From contig NZ_CP090949.1 of NCBI RefSeq assembly GCF_023823125.1, forward strand, positions 3,186,001-3,250,000: 64,000 bases of DNA, in the 5' to 3' direction. The translations under genes were made by a program, and so were the position numbers. The stretch is from Erythrobacter aurantius. Lineage in GTDB: Bacteria > Pseudomonadota > Alphaproteobacteria > Sphingomonadales > Sphingomonadaceae. Each line of letters starts with the position of its first letter. The first letter of the stretch is position 1. Under the pieces are notes generated by a model. The model was given only the letters and a program-made list of their open reading frames with translations. It searched no databases and was not told the DNA's origin. This document shows positions 1 through 7,956 of the stretch, in pieces.

Positions 1-397
1 TGGCGGTGGTGATCTGATCGACCGAACCGACATTGACCTTGAAGCTCATGACTTGCGCCTGGAAATAGTACTTGTCGCCGTTCTGGGTTGTAACCAGGAA
101 GCTGTGATCAGCGTCCGAGAGCGAGGCGGATTTCAGCAGGATCTGGCCGGCATCATCAGTGTCGAGGCCGAGTTGGATCTGCATCGTGCCCTGGTTGAAG
201 CTGCCCTTCTTTTTAACGACGCCGCGGCTGCCTACGGGATTGAAGGTGACGAGATTGAACTCGCGGCCGAACTCGCCGAGATCGGAAACCTCGCCGACCA
301 CGGTCATGGTGAGCGCATTGTAGCCGGTGGCGTCAAAAGTCGCAGGGGTAGAGGCCGACACCTTCAAGGTGGTGCCGGCGGAAGTCCGAACGGTCAT
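1..397 (-). CDS. Phage tail tube protein, partial (C-terminus off window)
   Basis: The reading frame opens at ATG 395-397 and stays open to the window edge, giving 132 visible codons. An AAGGAC Shine-Dalgarno lies just upstream. The protein starts MTVRTSAGTTLKVSAS and is rich in beta-strand, with no signal peptide or membrane segment, as expected for the tail tube (major tail) protein of siphoviruses. That protein polymerises into the tube through which DNA passes. Its position directly after the tail completion gene in a head-to-tail ordered operon supports the call. Family assignment is from overall character and synteny, not a catalytic motif. Confidence 0.7.
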   Translation of the reverse strand, partial: MTVRTSAGTTLKVSASTPATFDATGYNALTMTVVGEVSDLGEFGREFNLVTFNPVGSRGVVKKKGSFNQGTMQIQLGLDTDDAGQILLKSASLSDADHSFLVTTQNGDKYYFQAQVMSFKVNVGSVDQITTA

Positions 398-425
398 GGC
401 AATGGGTCCTTATGAAGGTGAGGCT

Positions 426-830
426 TCAACGCGCCTCGTTGAATGAGACGCGGAAGTCCTGCGTCTGCATGTGGATGCCGGTCTCCTCGTCGAGGAAATC
501 AGGACCGGCGGAATCTGTGTGGACGGTCACGGCAAAGAGCCCATCGATGGTGGGCATCTGGTCGGCCGCCGCCTGGCGGACTGCCGCGATAATGGCTTTC
601 ACTTCAGGGTAGGTCCGGGCCAGAACGGTTACCTGCACGCGCTCGGTGACGCGGCGTTTCGCGCCCGGAGCCGGAACGTTGCGGTCGACACTGCTGACCG
701 ACATCAGCGATATCGCCGGCAAGTCCGTGCCCTGTGCCAGCATCCCAGCGGCGATCCGCGCAACGGGGACAAGCGACGTCACCCCGGTGTCAGCCACCAG
801 GAGCGAGCGGACCGCAATAACACCATTCAT
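426..830 (-). CDS. DUF3168-type tail completion protein
   Basis: 134 residues. The size, the central PGAKRRVTERVQVTVLARTY strand region and the position between an HK97 gp10-like gene and the tail tube gene fit the DUF3168 (gp17-like) tail completion family. These proteins cap the tail or join it to the head-tail connector. The start overlaps the end of the upstream gene by 4 bases (ATGA), which implies translational coupling in the structural operon. No enzymatic residues are expected or seen. Confidence 0.65.
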   Translation of the reverse strand: MNGVIAVRSLLVADTGVTSLVPVARIAAGMLAQGTDLPAISLMSVSSVDRNVPAPGAKRRVTERVQVTVLARTYPEVKAIIAAVRQAAADQMPTIDGLFAVTVHTDSAGPDFLDEETGIHMQTQDFRVSFNEAR

Positions 831-1390
831 TCGTCATCGACCTCCAGGGTCGGCGCCTTCAGGTTCCCGATCTGGACGCGGTGGGCGATGTAGGACCCCA
901 TGGCGTTCACCGCTTCCTCGGCTTTTTGGTCAAGCGCTGGGCGCAGGAAGGGTTTTGCGGCGTGACCGGGGTGCATGACCGTCGGCCCGACGAAGTTCTT
1001 GCCAATTTTGAGACTACCGCGCTTCACCATCTTATTGATTGTGCCGATACCGACTTTGCGCGGGCCGCGCCGGGTTTCACGCACCGGCTTGTCGGCGTCT
1101 GACACCGAGATCAGGTGAGGTGCGACGCCATATTCAATGAACAGGCCAAGATAGGAGCCTTTCCCACGCAGTTTGACGTAAGACGAAAGCTTGGCGCCCT
1201 CGGTCCGGGTGCCAATCCCGATTGCGCGCTTCAATTGCCCGGTCCTCACCGGCACATTGGCATTGGCCTGCTGCTGGATCACCTTGGCACCGGCCCGAAG
1301 TCCGCCACGGATCACGTTGCGCTCCAGGTTCTTGGGCAGTTCGTCGAGCAAACGCAGCAGTTCAGGGCCGCCCTTGAGCCGTATCGTCAT
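827..1390 (-). CDS. HK97 gp10 family head-tail protein
   Basis: 187 residues from the ATG at 1388-1390. A longer in-frame start at 1486 lies inside the upstream gene and was not used. The N-terminus (MTIRLKGGPELLRLLDELP), the ANVPVRTGQLKRAI segment and a basic centre are hallmarks of the HK97 gp10 family. These are minor head-tail joining or tail terminator proteins. It overlaps its neighbours by 4 bases on both sides, consistent with a tightly coupled structural operon. The exact role, tail terminator versus connector, cannot be decided from sequence alone. Confidence 0.72.
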   Translation of the reverse strand: MTIRLKGGPELLRLLDELPKNLERNVIRGGLRAGAKVIQQQANANVPVRTGQLKRAIGIGTRTEGAKLSSYVKLRGKGSYLGLFIEYGVAPHLISVSDADKPVRETRRGPRKVGIGTINKMVKRGSLKIGKNFVGPTVMHPGHAAKPFLRPALDQKAEEAVNAMGSYIAHRVQIGNLKAPTLEVDDE

Positions 1391-1740
1391 GGTGCAGCTC
1401 CTTCGCTCGAATGTTCCTCGACCATAAACTCCATGGCCTCCCGCCGCCCCAGCGTTGCAGGGCCGGAAATGATTTGGTGGACGCATGAATCGATGATGAC
1501 CCGCATATCTGCGGCGAGCCCCGCCAGATACCGAATGCGGATCCGGGCAGGACGGCGACCAATCTGGATGCTGTCGGCCAGGCGCTCAGCCTTGGACGGC
1601 AGAATGTCCTTCACCTCGGCCCAAACGCAGGCGAACTCGGTCCAATTGACCTGTTCGGTGCCATAGTGCGGGTCGTGCGTGACAACCTTGCACTCAATCC
1701 GGATCCTTGTGTCGAGCTTCGAGGCTAGATCCAGCGACAT
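1387..1740 (-). CDS. Phage head closure protein (SPP1 gp16 / H-T join family)
   Basis: 117 residues. It begins by setting up a small beta-barrel typical of head closure proteins, with the TRIRIECKVV strand and a characteristic FACVWAEVKDILPSKAER segment (compare W-A-x-V-x in the family). RIRIRYLAGLAADMRVII resembles the conserved T/R-I-R-Y-x-x-x-I-x-x-x-x-R-V element. These proteins form the ring that closes the portal after DNA packaging. It sits between the connector and gp10-like genes and overlaps both. Confidence 0.72.
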   Translation of the reverse strand: MSLDLASKLDTRIRIECKVVTHDPHYGTEQVNWTEFACVWAEVKDILPSKAERLADSIQIGRRPARIRIRYLAGLAADMRVIIDSCVHQIISGPATLGRREAMEFMVEEHSSEGAAP

Positions 1741-2267
1741 TTGAGCTGACCCACCAACGTGTCGAAGGCGAGACAGGCTGCACCTTCGCGGTTTTCGAAC
1801 AGGGATGCGGTTTTGACCAGGATTGCAGCGCGGGCGATCGCCAGATCAGGGTCGTTCTCATCCAATCCGGCCGACAGTGTGATCCGGATCAGGCCGTCTT
1901 CACCCAGCTCGGGCCAAGATTGCCCGGATGCCGGGCGGATGCGGGTGACCCCGTGCCGTCGGCGGACGACATAGTCCGTCTCTGGGAGGGGCACCGTTGA
2001 ACCGCCCAGGGCAGTGTAGCGGATCTCGGCCACCGTGCAGGGCCGGATGGGCACGGTGAATTCGTCTTCCCAGCTTTCCAGCTGCAATTCGAGGGTCTGT
2101 GCGCACAGCTTAAGGCCCGTCTGCTGTTCGAGCTCGGCTTGGGCGGCGTCCAATTTTGCGCCAAGCAGCAGGTCCTCAGCGCGGCCATCAAGGCGCAGCT
2201 GCTGGCGCGCTTCTTCCAGCGTCACGGCACGGTCCTGAGGTGGCTCGATCGTGACGATCTCGGACAT
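1725..2267 (-). CDS. Head-tail connector protein (gp6-like, phage_connect_1)
   Basis: 180 residues. The N-terminal half is helical (VTLEEARQQLRLDGRAEDLL, then AKLDAAQAELEQQTG), the layout of HK97 gp6/DUF3199-type adaptor proteins that dock under the portal. The C-terminal helix ARAAILVKTASLFENREG is also typical, since these proteins end in an A-x-L-L-x-x-x-x-x-Y/F-x-x-R-E helix. It overlaps the small upstream gene by one base and the head closure gene by 16 bases. Confidence 0.75.
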   Translation of the reverse strand: MSEIVTIEPPQDRAVTLEEARQQLRLDGRAEDLLLGAKLDAAQAELEQQTGLKLCAQTLELQLESWEDEFTVPIRPCTVAEIRYTALGGSTVPLPETDYVVRRRHGVTRIRPASGQSWPELGEDGLIRITLSAGLDENDPDLAIARAAILVKTASLFENREGAACLAFDTLVGQLKCRWI

Positions 2268-2467
2268 TATTCCGCCTTGGTGCGGTGCGTGGAGCCGGAT
2301 TTGCGCGTGACAGCAGGGGCCGGTTCATTCTCGCCGACCTCGACCGCAAGCCCGCGTTCGATCAGCTGTCGGCCAAAATGATCGTCGAGCTCAAAGCTCT
2401 GGCCGGCCAGGATGTTGTTGGAACTGACCGAGCTGATGTGCAGGGTATCAAGGGCTTTCAGGATCAT
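2267..2467 (-). CDS. Small phage structural-operon protein, unknown function
   Basis: 66 residues, ATG at 2465-2467, between the capsid and connector genes. The sequence is mildly charged with no cysteines, signal peptide or membrane segment. HK97-type operons often carry a short, poorly conserved ORF at this place. Function is not recognisable from the sequence. The stop overlaps the ATG of the connector gene by one base (TGATG arrangement), so it is very likely translated. Confidence 0.6.
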   Translation of the reverse strand: MILKALDTLHISSVSSNNILAGQSFELDDHFGRQLIERGLAVEVGENEPAPAVTRKSGSTHRTKAE

Positions 2468-2521
2468 GGGTTATCCCTTCCGTTGGATGAGAGGGGCCGG
2501 AACGAGCCGGCCCCTGCATCA

Positions 2522-3787
2522 TCAAGCAGCCGTTGCCGCGGTAGCAGCAGCAGCGAAGTCGCCCTTCACGAAAGCCTCCGGGCGGTAGACCGCGAGCGCG
2601 AGGCGCTCTTCGGCCAGGACCGTCACCAGGTTCTTGCGGAAGTTCTGGTCGTCCTCGGTCGAGATCTCGACCATGGCGTCCATGCGGTCGAAGATCTGCG
2701 CACCGAGCTGGAAGGCGCCGGTCAGGAACTTGCCCGTCGCCATCGACTGCGTTGCCACCACAGGCTGCCCCCACAGCGTCGGCGACAGGTTGCCCTGCGG
2801 ATTGCCGATGATGAACTGGCCGGTGGTGTCCTTGAGCAGCTCGATCGCCGCCCAGTCGGACGGATGCAGCACGACGCCCGTCGACATCAGCTCGGAAAGA
2901 GCCGTCTGCAGCATGGCGAGGCGCAGGACATCGATGCGAGTGACAGGCGCCGGGATGGCGATCGGCGGCGCAAAGGCGGTCGCCTGGGTGTAGACGCCGT
3001 GCAGATCGGTGCCGGTACCGCCGCCGTTCAGCAGCTGGTTCTCCTCAACGAGCGCCAGGCCATAGGTTAGGCGGCCGTCGATATAGGACTGCAGCATCGG
3101 CACATCGTCAAGGATCTGGCGCGTTGCCAGAACCCAGTGGGCTATCGTGGTAACGCTGCTGGTCACGACATCGAACTTGATGTCCGTCTGCGGCTTGGTG
3201 GCGCCGGCCGATTCCGAGACGGTTGCGGCCGCATTGGTGAAGCCGGTTTCCTTCACATACTGCACCGCGTTGCTGGCGGTCCGGCCCGGGGTTAGCAGGT
3301 CGCGAACCGTCAGGCGACGCTGGCCAGGGGTGACGATACCGGGCTGGCGGTCAGGAACGATCAGGTCGCCTGCCGAGCCATTGGCATCGGTCGTGAGGGC
3401 AGAGACAATCGCCTTGACCTCGACACTGGCGCGGCCGCGTGCGGTCTTGCTGTTGAGGAAAGGCTGGATCGCCTCGTTGGTCACGACCCGTTCGCCGAGC
3501 GTGCGGGCTTCGATGCGTTCGTCGTCCTGCTTCTTGCGGGCGAGCTTCTGCTCGACTTCGTCGAGACGGGCCTTGGCTTCATTGAGCGCGGTCAGCGCCT
3601 CATCGGCCAGCTGCTTGGTGGAAGCAGAGAGCTCTTCGCCCTTTGCGGCCTTGCCGAGGGCTTCTTCGGCGAGCGCCTTGACCTCGTCATGGCGGGTATC
3701 AAAGTCTTTCTTTACGGCCTGCTGCTGCGCTTCGAACGCAGCCTTCACTTCGCCGGCAAGCTGCTCGGCGCTCTTGGTGTCAGTCAT
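2522..3787 (-). CDS. HK97-fold major capsid protein with N-terminal scaffold domain
   Basis: 421 residues. The first ~100 residues are a charged, alanine-rich coiled coil, the delta (scaffolding) domain that the prohead protease removes. The remainder matches the HK97 capsid fold: GSAGDLIVPDRQPGIV, a long E-loop region around VQYVKETGFTNAAATVSE, the ENQLLNGGGTGTDLHGV segment and a conserved C-terminal R-x-D-A-M-V-E/ LVTVLAEERLALAVYRPEAF block. The protein assembles the icosahedral shell. A GGAGTTAC Shine-Dalgarno precedes the ATG. The protease gene directly upstream supports maturation by cleavage. Confidence 0.93.
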   Translation of the reverse strand: MTDTKSAEQLAGEVKAAFEAQQQAVKKDFDTRHDEVKALAEEALGKAAKGEELSASTKQLADEALTALNEAKARLDEVEQKLARKKQDDERIEARTLGERVVTNEAIQPFLNSKTARGRASVEVKAIVSALTTDANGSAGDLIVPDRQPGIVTPGQRRLTVRDLLTPGRTASNAVQYVKETGFTNAAATVSESAGATKPQTDIKFDVVTSSVTTIAHWVLATRQILDDVPMLQSYIDGRLTYGLALVEENQLLNGGGTGTDLHGVYTQATAFAPPIAIPAPVTRIDVLRLAMLQTALSELMSTGVVLHPSDWAAIELLKDTTGQFIIGNPQGNLSPTLWGQPVVATQSMATGKFLTGAFQLGAQIFDRMDAMVEISTEDDQNFRKNLVTVLAEERLALAVYRPEAFVKGDFAAAATAATAA

Positions 3788-3811
3788 GGGGTAACTCCGT
3801 GCAAGTGAGGT

Positions 3812-4471
3812 TCAGCCGCGAATTTGCGCGGCGAGTGCCGACAGGAAGTCGGTGGAGGTCTCACTGCCGGACTCGCTCCGGAGCAGTGATTTGAGGCCTT
3901 TGCCCGCGATTGCGGTGGCCTGGCTTTTCGAGAACCCTGCCTCGCGCAGGAAATTCTCAAAATCTGGGAGCGACGGCAGGATCTGCCCGTCCGTCACGGT
4001 CTTGACCGCCGTCACCTTCGCCTCGGAATTCATCGGCATGGTGACGAGGCTGATTTCGCGAAGATCGATCTTTTTGAGGCGAAGGACGCCGGCCTTGTAG
4101 GGGTCGGGAGCGGCACCGCCCTTCGGGATGGTGTAGCCGATCGAGAGGCCGCCAAGTGCGCCATGCTTCAACTTGCCATAGGCGCGCTGGGCAACCGGAT
4201 CGCCGTCGAGGATCAGCTGTCCGCGTACGAACAGGCCGCGGTCATCTTCGAAGATGTCGCGCCAGACGCCGATCGGCTCGCGCTGGTCGTGCTGCCAGAG
4301 CATCGGGATGCCCCAGCCTTCGGCGCGGGCCTTGGCGACGCTCTCCCGGAAAGCGCCCGGTTCGATGAGATCGCCGCCCTGGTCGACATTGCCGAAGGTC
4401 GAGGCGTAGCCCTCGAACTGCCCGGTGTCCTGAAGGTCACTGGATTTGAGGGTCAGGGTGAGATGTTTCAT
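3812..4471 (-). CDS. HK97 family prohead maturation protease
   Basis: 219 residues, serine protease family S78. The N-terminal half carries EGYASTFGNVDQGGDLIEPG followed by the catalytic His61 in LWQHDQREPIG and Ser110 in GGLSIGY, the usual order and spacing for this family. The enzyme cleaves the capsid scaffold domain and then itself inside the prohead. The C-terminal ~70 residues are low in conservation, as normal. The start overlaps the end of the portal gene (ATGA, 4468-4471). Confidence 0.92.
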   Translation of the reverse strand: MKHLTLTLKSSDLQDTGQFEGYASTFGNVDQGGDLIEPGAFRESVAKARAEGWGIPMLWQHDQREPIGVWRDIFEDDRGLFVRGQLILDGDPVAQRAYGKLKHGALGGLSIGYTIPKGGAAPDPYKAGVLRLKKIDLREISLVTMPMNSEAKVTAVKTVTDGQILPSLPDFENFLREAGFSKSQATAIAGKGLKSLLRSESGSETSTDFLSALAAQIRG

Positions 4472-5727
4472 TTAGGGGGCTCCGATGGGGCATTCGCTCC
4501 GGTTGGCGGCAGGATTCCGGCAGGAGCACCGGCCTGCGTGATGGGCACGTTCTGCATCTGCATGCGGGGGACATCGCCGCCTTCGACCGGCGGCAGGTTT
4601 TCAAGCGCGCGGACCTCGTTGATGGTCATGACGCCGCTCCCCAACATCGACTGGTAAAAGGAGGCGCGTGCCGCGCTGTCGCCGCGCAGCAGGCCTTCGA
4701 GGTTGAACTCAATGACGAGCCCCGCTTGCCGGTCGGCGGGCGAGAGCAACTGTTTGGCCAGCGCCTGTTCGATGCGCTTCAAACGCCGACGCAGCGTGAA
4801 CTTCTGAAACCCCAGCGTCTGCTGTTCGAGACCAGTGCCCCAGCTAGTGGTTTTCTCGGTGTGGCCGACCATGAACGGCGGCACGCCGAAGAAGCGGCAA
4901 ACCTCCTCGACCGAGAAGGCCCGGCTCTGAAGCATCTGTGCATCTTCCGGGCTAATCGAGAGTTGGACCCAGTCCATGCCCCGGTCGAGCAGCATCGGCC
5001 GCCCCGCGTTGATCGCGCCGGCAAACTTCTCCTGCAGCAATTCCTCGGCCTGCTTGCGCTGTTCGAGGGTCAGGCTGTCGGCAGTCTTCAAAAGCCCCGA
5101 GGGCCGCACCCCGTTGCGGAAGGTGTCGCCGGAGGCCCGCTCGATGGCCTGCGCCAATCCGAAGGTTTGCCGGCCGAAGCTGAGGGTCGAGAGGCCGCCC
5201 AGCGGGTTGCCCCCGAAGCCACGGATGTGGAGCATGTTGTCCTGGCTGACGATCGACCGGACGCCATTGTCCGACCACTCGTATTCGAGGCTGCCGTCGC
5301 GCAGACGGCGCACCGTCATGAGCTCAGGCGCAATCGGGACACTCAGCGCGACCACCCGGCCATTGCTGCCACGGATGATCTCGGCATAGGCGTTACCGCT
5401 GAGTTCGATCGAGGCGCAGATGAACTCCCAGAAGTCGACTGCGGTCTGGTCGGCATTCGGGCTGTCATGCAAGATCCGGTAGAGCGGATGATCGCTCGCG
5501 ACCGTCCTTGCGCCGCCCCGGGTCCGGTAAACCATGAGCGGCAGCGAAGCGATCGTACCGGCCAGCAGATTGACGCAGGCCCAGGCTGAGGCGAGCCCGA
5601 GCACTGAGTTGGTCGATACCACTTCACCGGTTGTTGTCGTGCGGCCGCCGACCGCCTGCACCAGCCGGGGGTCGGTAAGGCCGATCGAGCGCGCAATGTA
5701 GCCGAGCGCCTTTTGCAGAAGGTTCAT
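4468..5727 (-). CDS. HK97 family portal protein
   Basis: 419 residues, the usual length. Conserved elements include VLGLASAWACVNLLAGTIAS and LPLMVYRTRGG in the N-terminal region. HPLYRILHDSPNADQTAVDF, the WSDNGVRSIV...MLHIRGFG region and FSVEEVCRFFGVPPFMVGH follow further in. The protein forms the dodecameric ring at the packaging vertex through which DNA enters and leaves. The C-terminus is proline and glutamine rich (VPITQAGAPAGILPPTGANA), likely disordered. It overlaps the terminase gene by 4 bases and the protease gene by 4 bases. Confidence 0.93.
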   Translation of the reverse strand: MNLLQKALGYIARSIGLTDPRLVQAVGGRTTTTGEVVSTNSVLGLASAWACVNLLAGTIASLPLMVYRTRGGARTVASDHPLYRILHDSPNADQTAVDFWEFICASIELSGNAYAEIIRGSNGRVVALSVPIAPELMTVRRLRDGSLEYEWSDNGVRSIVSQDNMLHIRGFGGNPLGGLSTLSFGRQTFGLAQAIERASGDTFRNGVRPSGLLKTADSLTLEQRKQAEELLQEKFAGAINAGRPMLLDRGMDWVQLSISPEDAQMLQSRAFSVEEVCRFFGVPPFMVGHTEKTTSWGTGLEQQTLGFQKFTLRRRLKRIEQALAKQLLSPADRQAGLVIEFNLEGLLRGDSAARASFYQSMLGSGVMTINEVRALENLPPVEGGDVPRMQMQNVPITQAGAPAGILPPTGANAPSEPPK

Positions 5728-7544
5728 GCGAGGCTTTTCAGCCAGTCATCGATGGTGCCGGAGGTATCGCCTGCCATTGCTGCCCCCACTGCCATGCACA
5801 GCGCCACGGCTGCGTCGATCTTGTTGATGGCCCGCTGTTTGGAGAGCCACTTGTTGTCCCAGCGGTCGGTCTCGGTGACCGCTGACATCATTGCCGAGAT
5901 GAGCACCGGATTGCGCTTCAAGCGAATGCGGCCCTCGAGGATCAGTTCTTCCAGGTGTCGGAGCGAGCCCGGCATCCAGAGCCCTTCGGTCATCTCGCCC
6001 GCAGGCTTCGCCCGTTTGGTGCCGCCCTGCGGGTGCTCGACAAAGGCAAGGTCGAGGCCGAGTTCGGCGACCTCCTCTTCGAAGCGCCGGAAGGCGTAGC
6101 GGTCATAGGCGACCGCCTCGACGCGGTAGTCCGAGGCCATTTCGGCCAAGGCCTGCGCCACATGGCGAAAGCTGATGTTCTCACCGGCAGGCGCATTCAG
6201 AAATCCGTCGGCCACCCAGAGGTCGTAGGGCTGCTTGTCGCGCAAGCTACGGGCGGCGAGCGTATCGCCCGGCGTCCAGACTTCGACCCAGGCGTCAAAG
6301 CAGGGCTTGCCGTCCTTCTCGCCATTGCGCTGGACGGCGGCCAGAGCGGTCAAATCGCGGTTCTGGCTGAGGTCGAGGCCAAGCCAGACAGATTGTCCGG
6401 CCTTGGGTTCGAACTCTGCCAGCAGCGGCTCGAGCGTTGCCCGGGCCATCCAGGCGGTCTCAGCATCGGTCCACACACAAAAGTGGAGACGCAGGATGCC
6501 GTTCAACTGCCCCGGGATGGCTTTCGCCTGCGCTACGACTTCCGAGAGGTATTGCTCGGTGATCGTGACGCCTAGCAGCGGGTTCGCCTTGATCCAGCAA
6601 CTGGGGTCGGTCAGCGGGTCGTCGCCCTCGTCGAGCGCGCAGACGTAGCTAAACGTCGTGTCGTCGATGACCTGGCCCAGAAAGGTCGGATCGGTCACCG
6701 CATCGGGATTGCCAGCCGCCACCCGGATCGCGTGTTCGTGTTCCTCCCATGCGACCGAATTGCGATCCGAGCCCGAGTTTGTAATCATGAACAGCAGCGG
6801 ATCGCGGCGGAACTTGAAGCCACGCTCCAGCATCTCGATGATCGAGCGGTCGGGAAGCTCGTGGACCTCATCCGCCAGTACAAAGTATGGCCGCGGGCCA
6901 GAGCCGGTCTTGCCCGTGTCGCGCGAGACCGGGCGAAAGAAGCTGCCCGAGGACAGATGTGCGATGTTGAACTCGCGTCCCGGGCCGCCCGAGAACTCCA
7001 GCCGCCGTGCAAGGGCTGGCGATTGCCGGACCATCCGTACCGCGTCACGGAACAGGATGTTGGCCTGCTCCTTCTTGGCTGCGGCCGCATAGATCTGGGC
7101 GCCAGCTTCCTGGCAGGCGGTCATCCCGTAAATGCCGATGCCGCCCGCGACCGGTGACTTCCCGTTGCCCTTGCCTTGTTCGATGTAGGCGCGGCGGAAC
7201 CGGCGACGGCCGTCCTTGCGCTTCCAGCCGAACAGCGAGCCGACGATGAACGCCTGGCTCGGCTCAAGCCGGAAGGGTTCTCCTTCGAACTGGCCCTCGG
7301 ACAGCTTCAGCACCTCCTCGAAGAAAGCGAAGGCGTGCCCCGCCGCATCCTGGTCGAACCAGATGCCGTCCTTGCGCTTCAGATCCGCAATGTGCCGTTT
7401 GCAGGCATTGCGGACATGCGGTCCGGCCACGATCTCGCCCGCGACCACCGCAGTCGCATAAGCTAACGTCCGGTCAGGCGAAGAAGCGGTCGGCGGGGTC
7501 CGTGCCTTCTTCTGGCGGCTGGGCCGCGATCCTGCTCCTGGCAC
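5724..7544 (-). CDS. Terminase large subunit (Terminase_1 type)
   Basis: 606 residues. The N-terminal ATPase has Walker A QGKGNGKS (about 123-130) and Walker B YFVLADEVHEL (about 220-230). The RNase-H-like nuclease domain begins at SVWLGLDLSQNRDLTALAA, where the two aspartates are metal ligands. The enzyme pumps and cuts concatemeric DNA at the portal. The annotated start overlaps the small subunit by 71 bases. No other ATG occurs before residue 140, but GTG or TTG codons near residues 27-33 would shorten the overlap, so the first ~30 residues are uncertain. Confidence 0.92.
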   Translation of the reverse strand: MPGAGSRPSRQKKARTPPTASSPDRTLAYATAVVAGEIVAGPHVRNACKRHIADLKRKDGIWFDQDAAGHAFAFFEEVLKLSEGQFEGEPFRLEPSQAFIVGSLFGWKRKDGRRRFRRAYIEQGKGNGKSPVAGGIGIYGMTACQEAGAQIYAAAAKKEQANILFRDAVRMVRQSPALARRLEFSGGPGREFNIAHLSSGSFFRPVSRDTGKTGSGPRPYFVLADEVHELPDRSIIEMLERGFKFRRDPLLFMITNSGSDRNSVAWEEHEHAIRVAAGNPDAVTDPTFLGQVIDDTTFSYVCALDEGDDPLTDPSCWIKANPLLGVTITEQYLSEVVAQAKAIPGQLNGILRLHFCVWTDAETAWMARATLEPLLAEFEPKAGQSVWLGLDLSQNRDLTALAAVQRNGEKDGKPCFDAWVEVWTPGDTLAARSLRDKQPYDLWVADGFLNAPAGENISFRHVAQALAEMASDYRVEAVAYDRYAFRRFEEEVAELGLDLAFVEHPQGGTKRAKPAGEMTEGLWMPGSLRHLEELILEGRIRLKRNPVLISAMMSAVTETDRWDNKWLSKQRAINKIDAAVALCMAVGAAMAGDTSGTIDDWLKSLA

Positions 7545-7956
7545 TCGGCGTCATCCCGAATTCTGCGGCGTAACGCATCATGTCCGCCGCCGCCTTGTTG
7601 GCGGTGCCGACCAGCGGGTTCTGGACCGCGTTGCCGTTCGATGTCTTAATCATGAGGCCGCCGGTCAGCTGATCCTTCTCGGCCATCTTCGCGATCGCGC
7701 GTTCGGCCTGGACCCAGCGGCCATAGGCCATGGCGTAGGCAGCAAGCGCGGCCCGATCGATCTCGGAGAGGATTCCAAGATTGTAGAGCTCGGTCGCCAC
7801 CCGGTTCCATTCCTCAACCGCGTCTGTATTGAGATGGGCTGGCGGTGCCGGGATGGCTGCTTTGGCCTTTGCCTCCTTGCGGTTGACCTGCCGTTTGCCG
7901 GGGTTGGAGGTCACAAGCTTCAGCTGCGTGGGCTTCGGCTTTCTGCCGGTAATCAT
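7474..7956 (-). CDS. Terminase small subunit, P27 family
   Basis: 160 residues. The start MITGRKPKPTQLKLV and the following NPGKRQVNRKEAK match the P27 small terminase family, including the G-R-K-P-x-P-T/x-L motif at the very N-terminus. A helical core (DAVEEWNRVATELYNLGIL, IDRAALAAYAMAYGRW) follows. This subunit recognises packaging sites on phage DNA and activates the large subunit. The stop lies inside the large-subunit ORF, and the start overlaps the ParB-methyltransferase gene by 4 bases. Confidence 0.9.
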   Translation of the reverse strand: MITGRKPKPTQLKLVTSNPGKRQVNRKEAKAKAAIPAPPAHLNTDAVEEWNRVATELYNLGILSEIDRAALAAYAMAYGRWVQAERAIAKMAEKDQLTGGLMIKTSNGNAVQNPLVGTANKAAADMMRYAAEFGMTPSARSRIAAQPPEEGTDPADRFFA

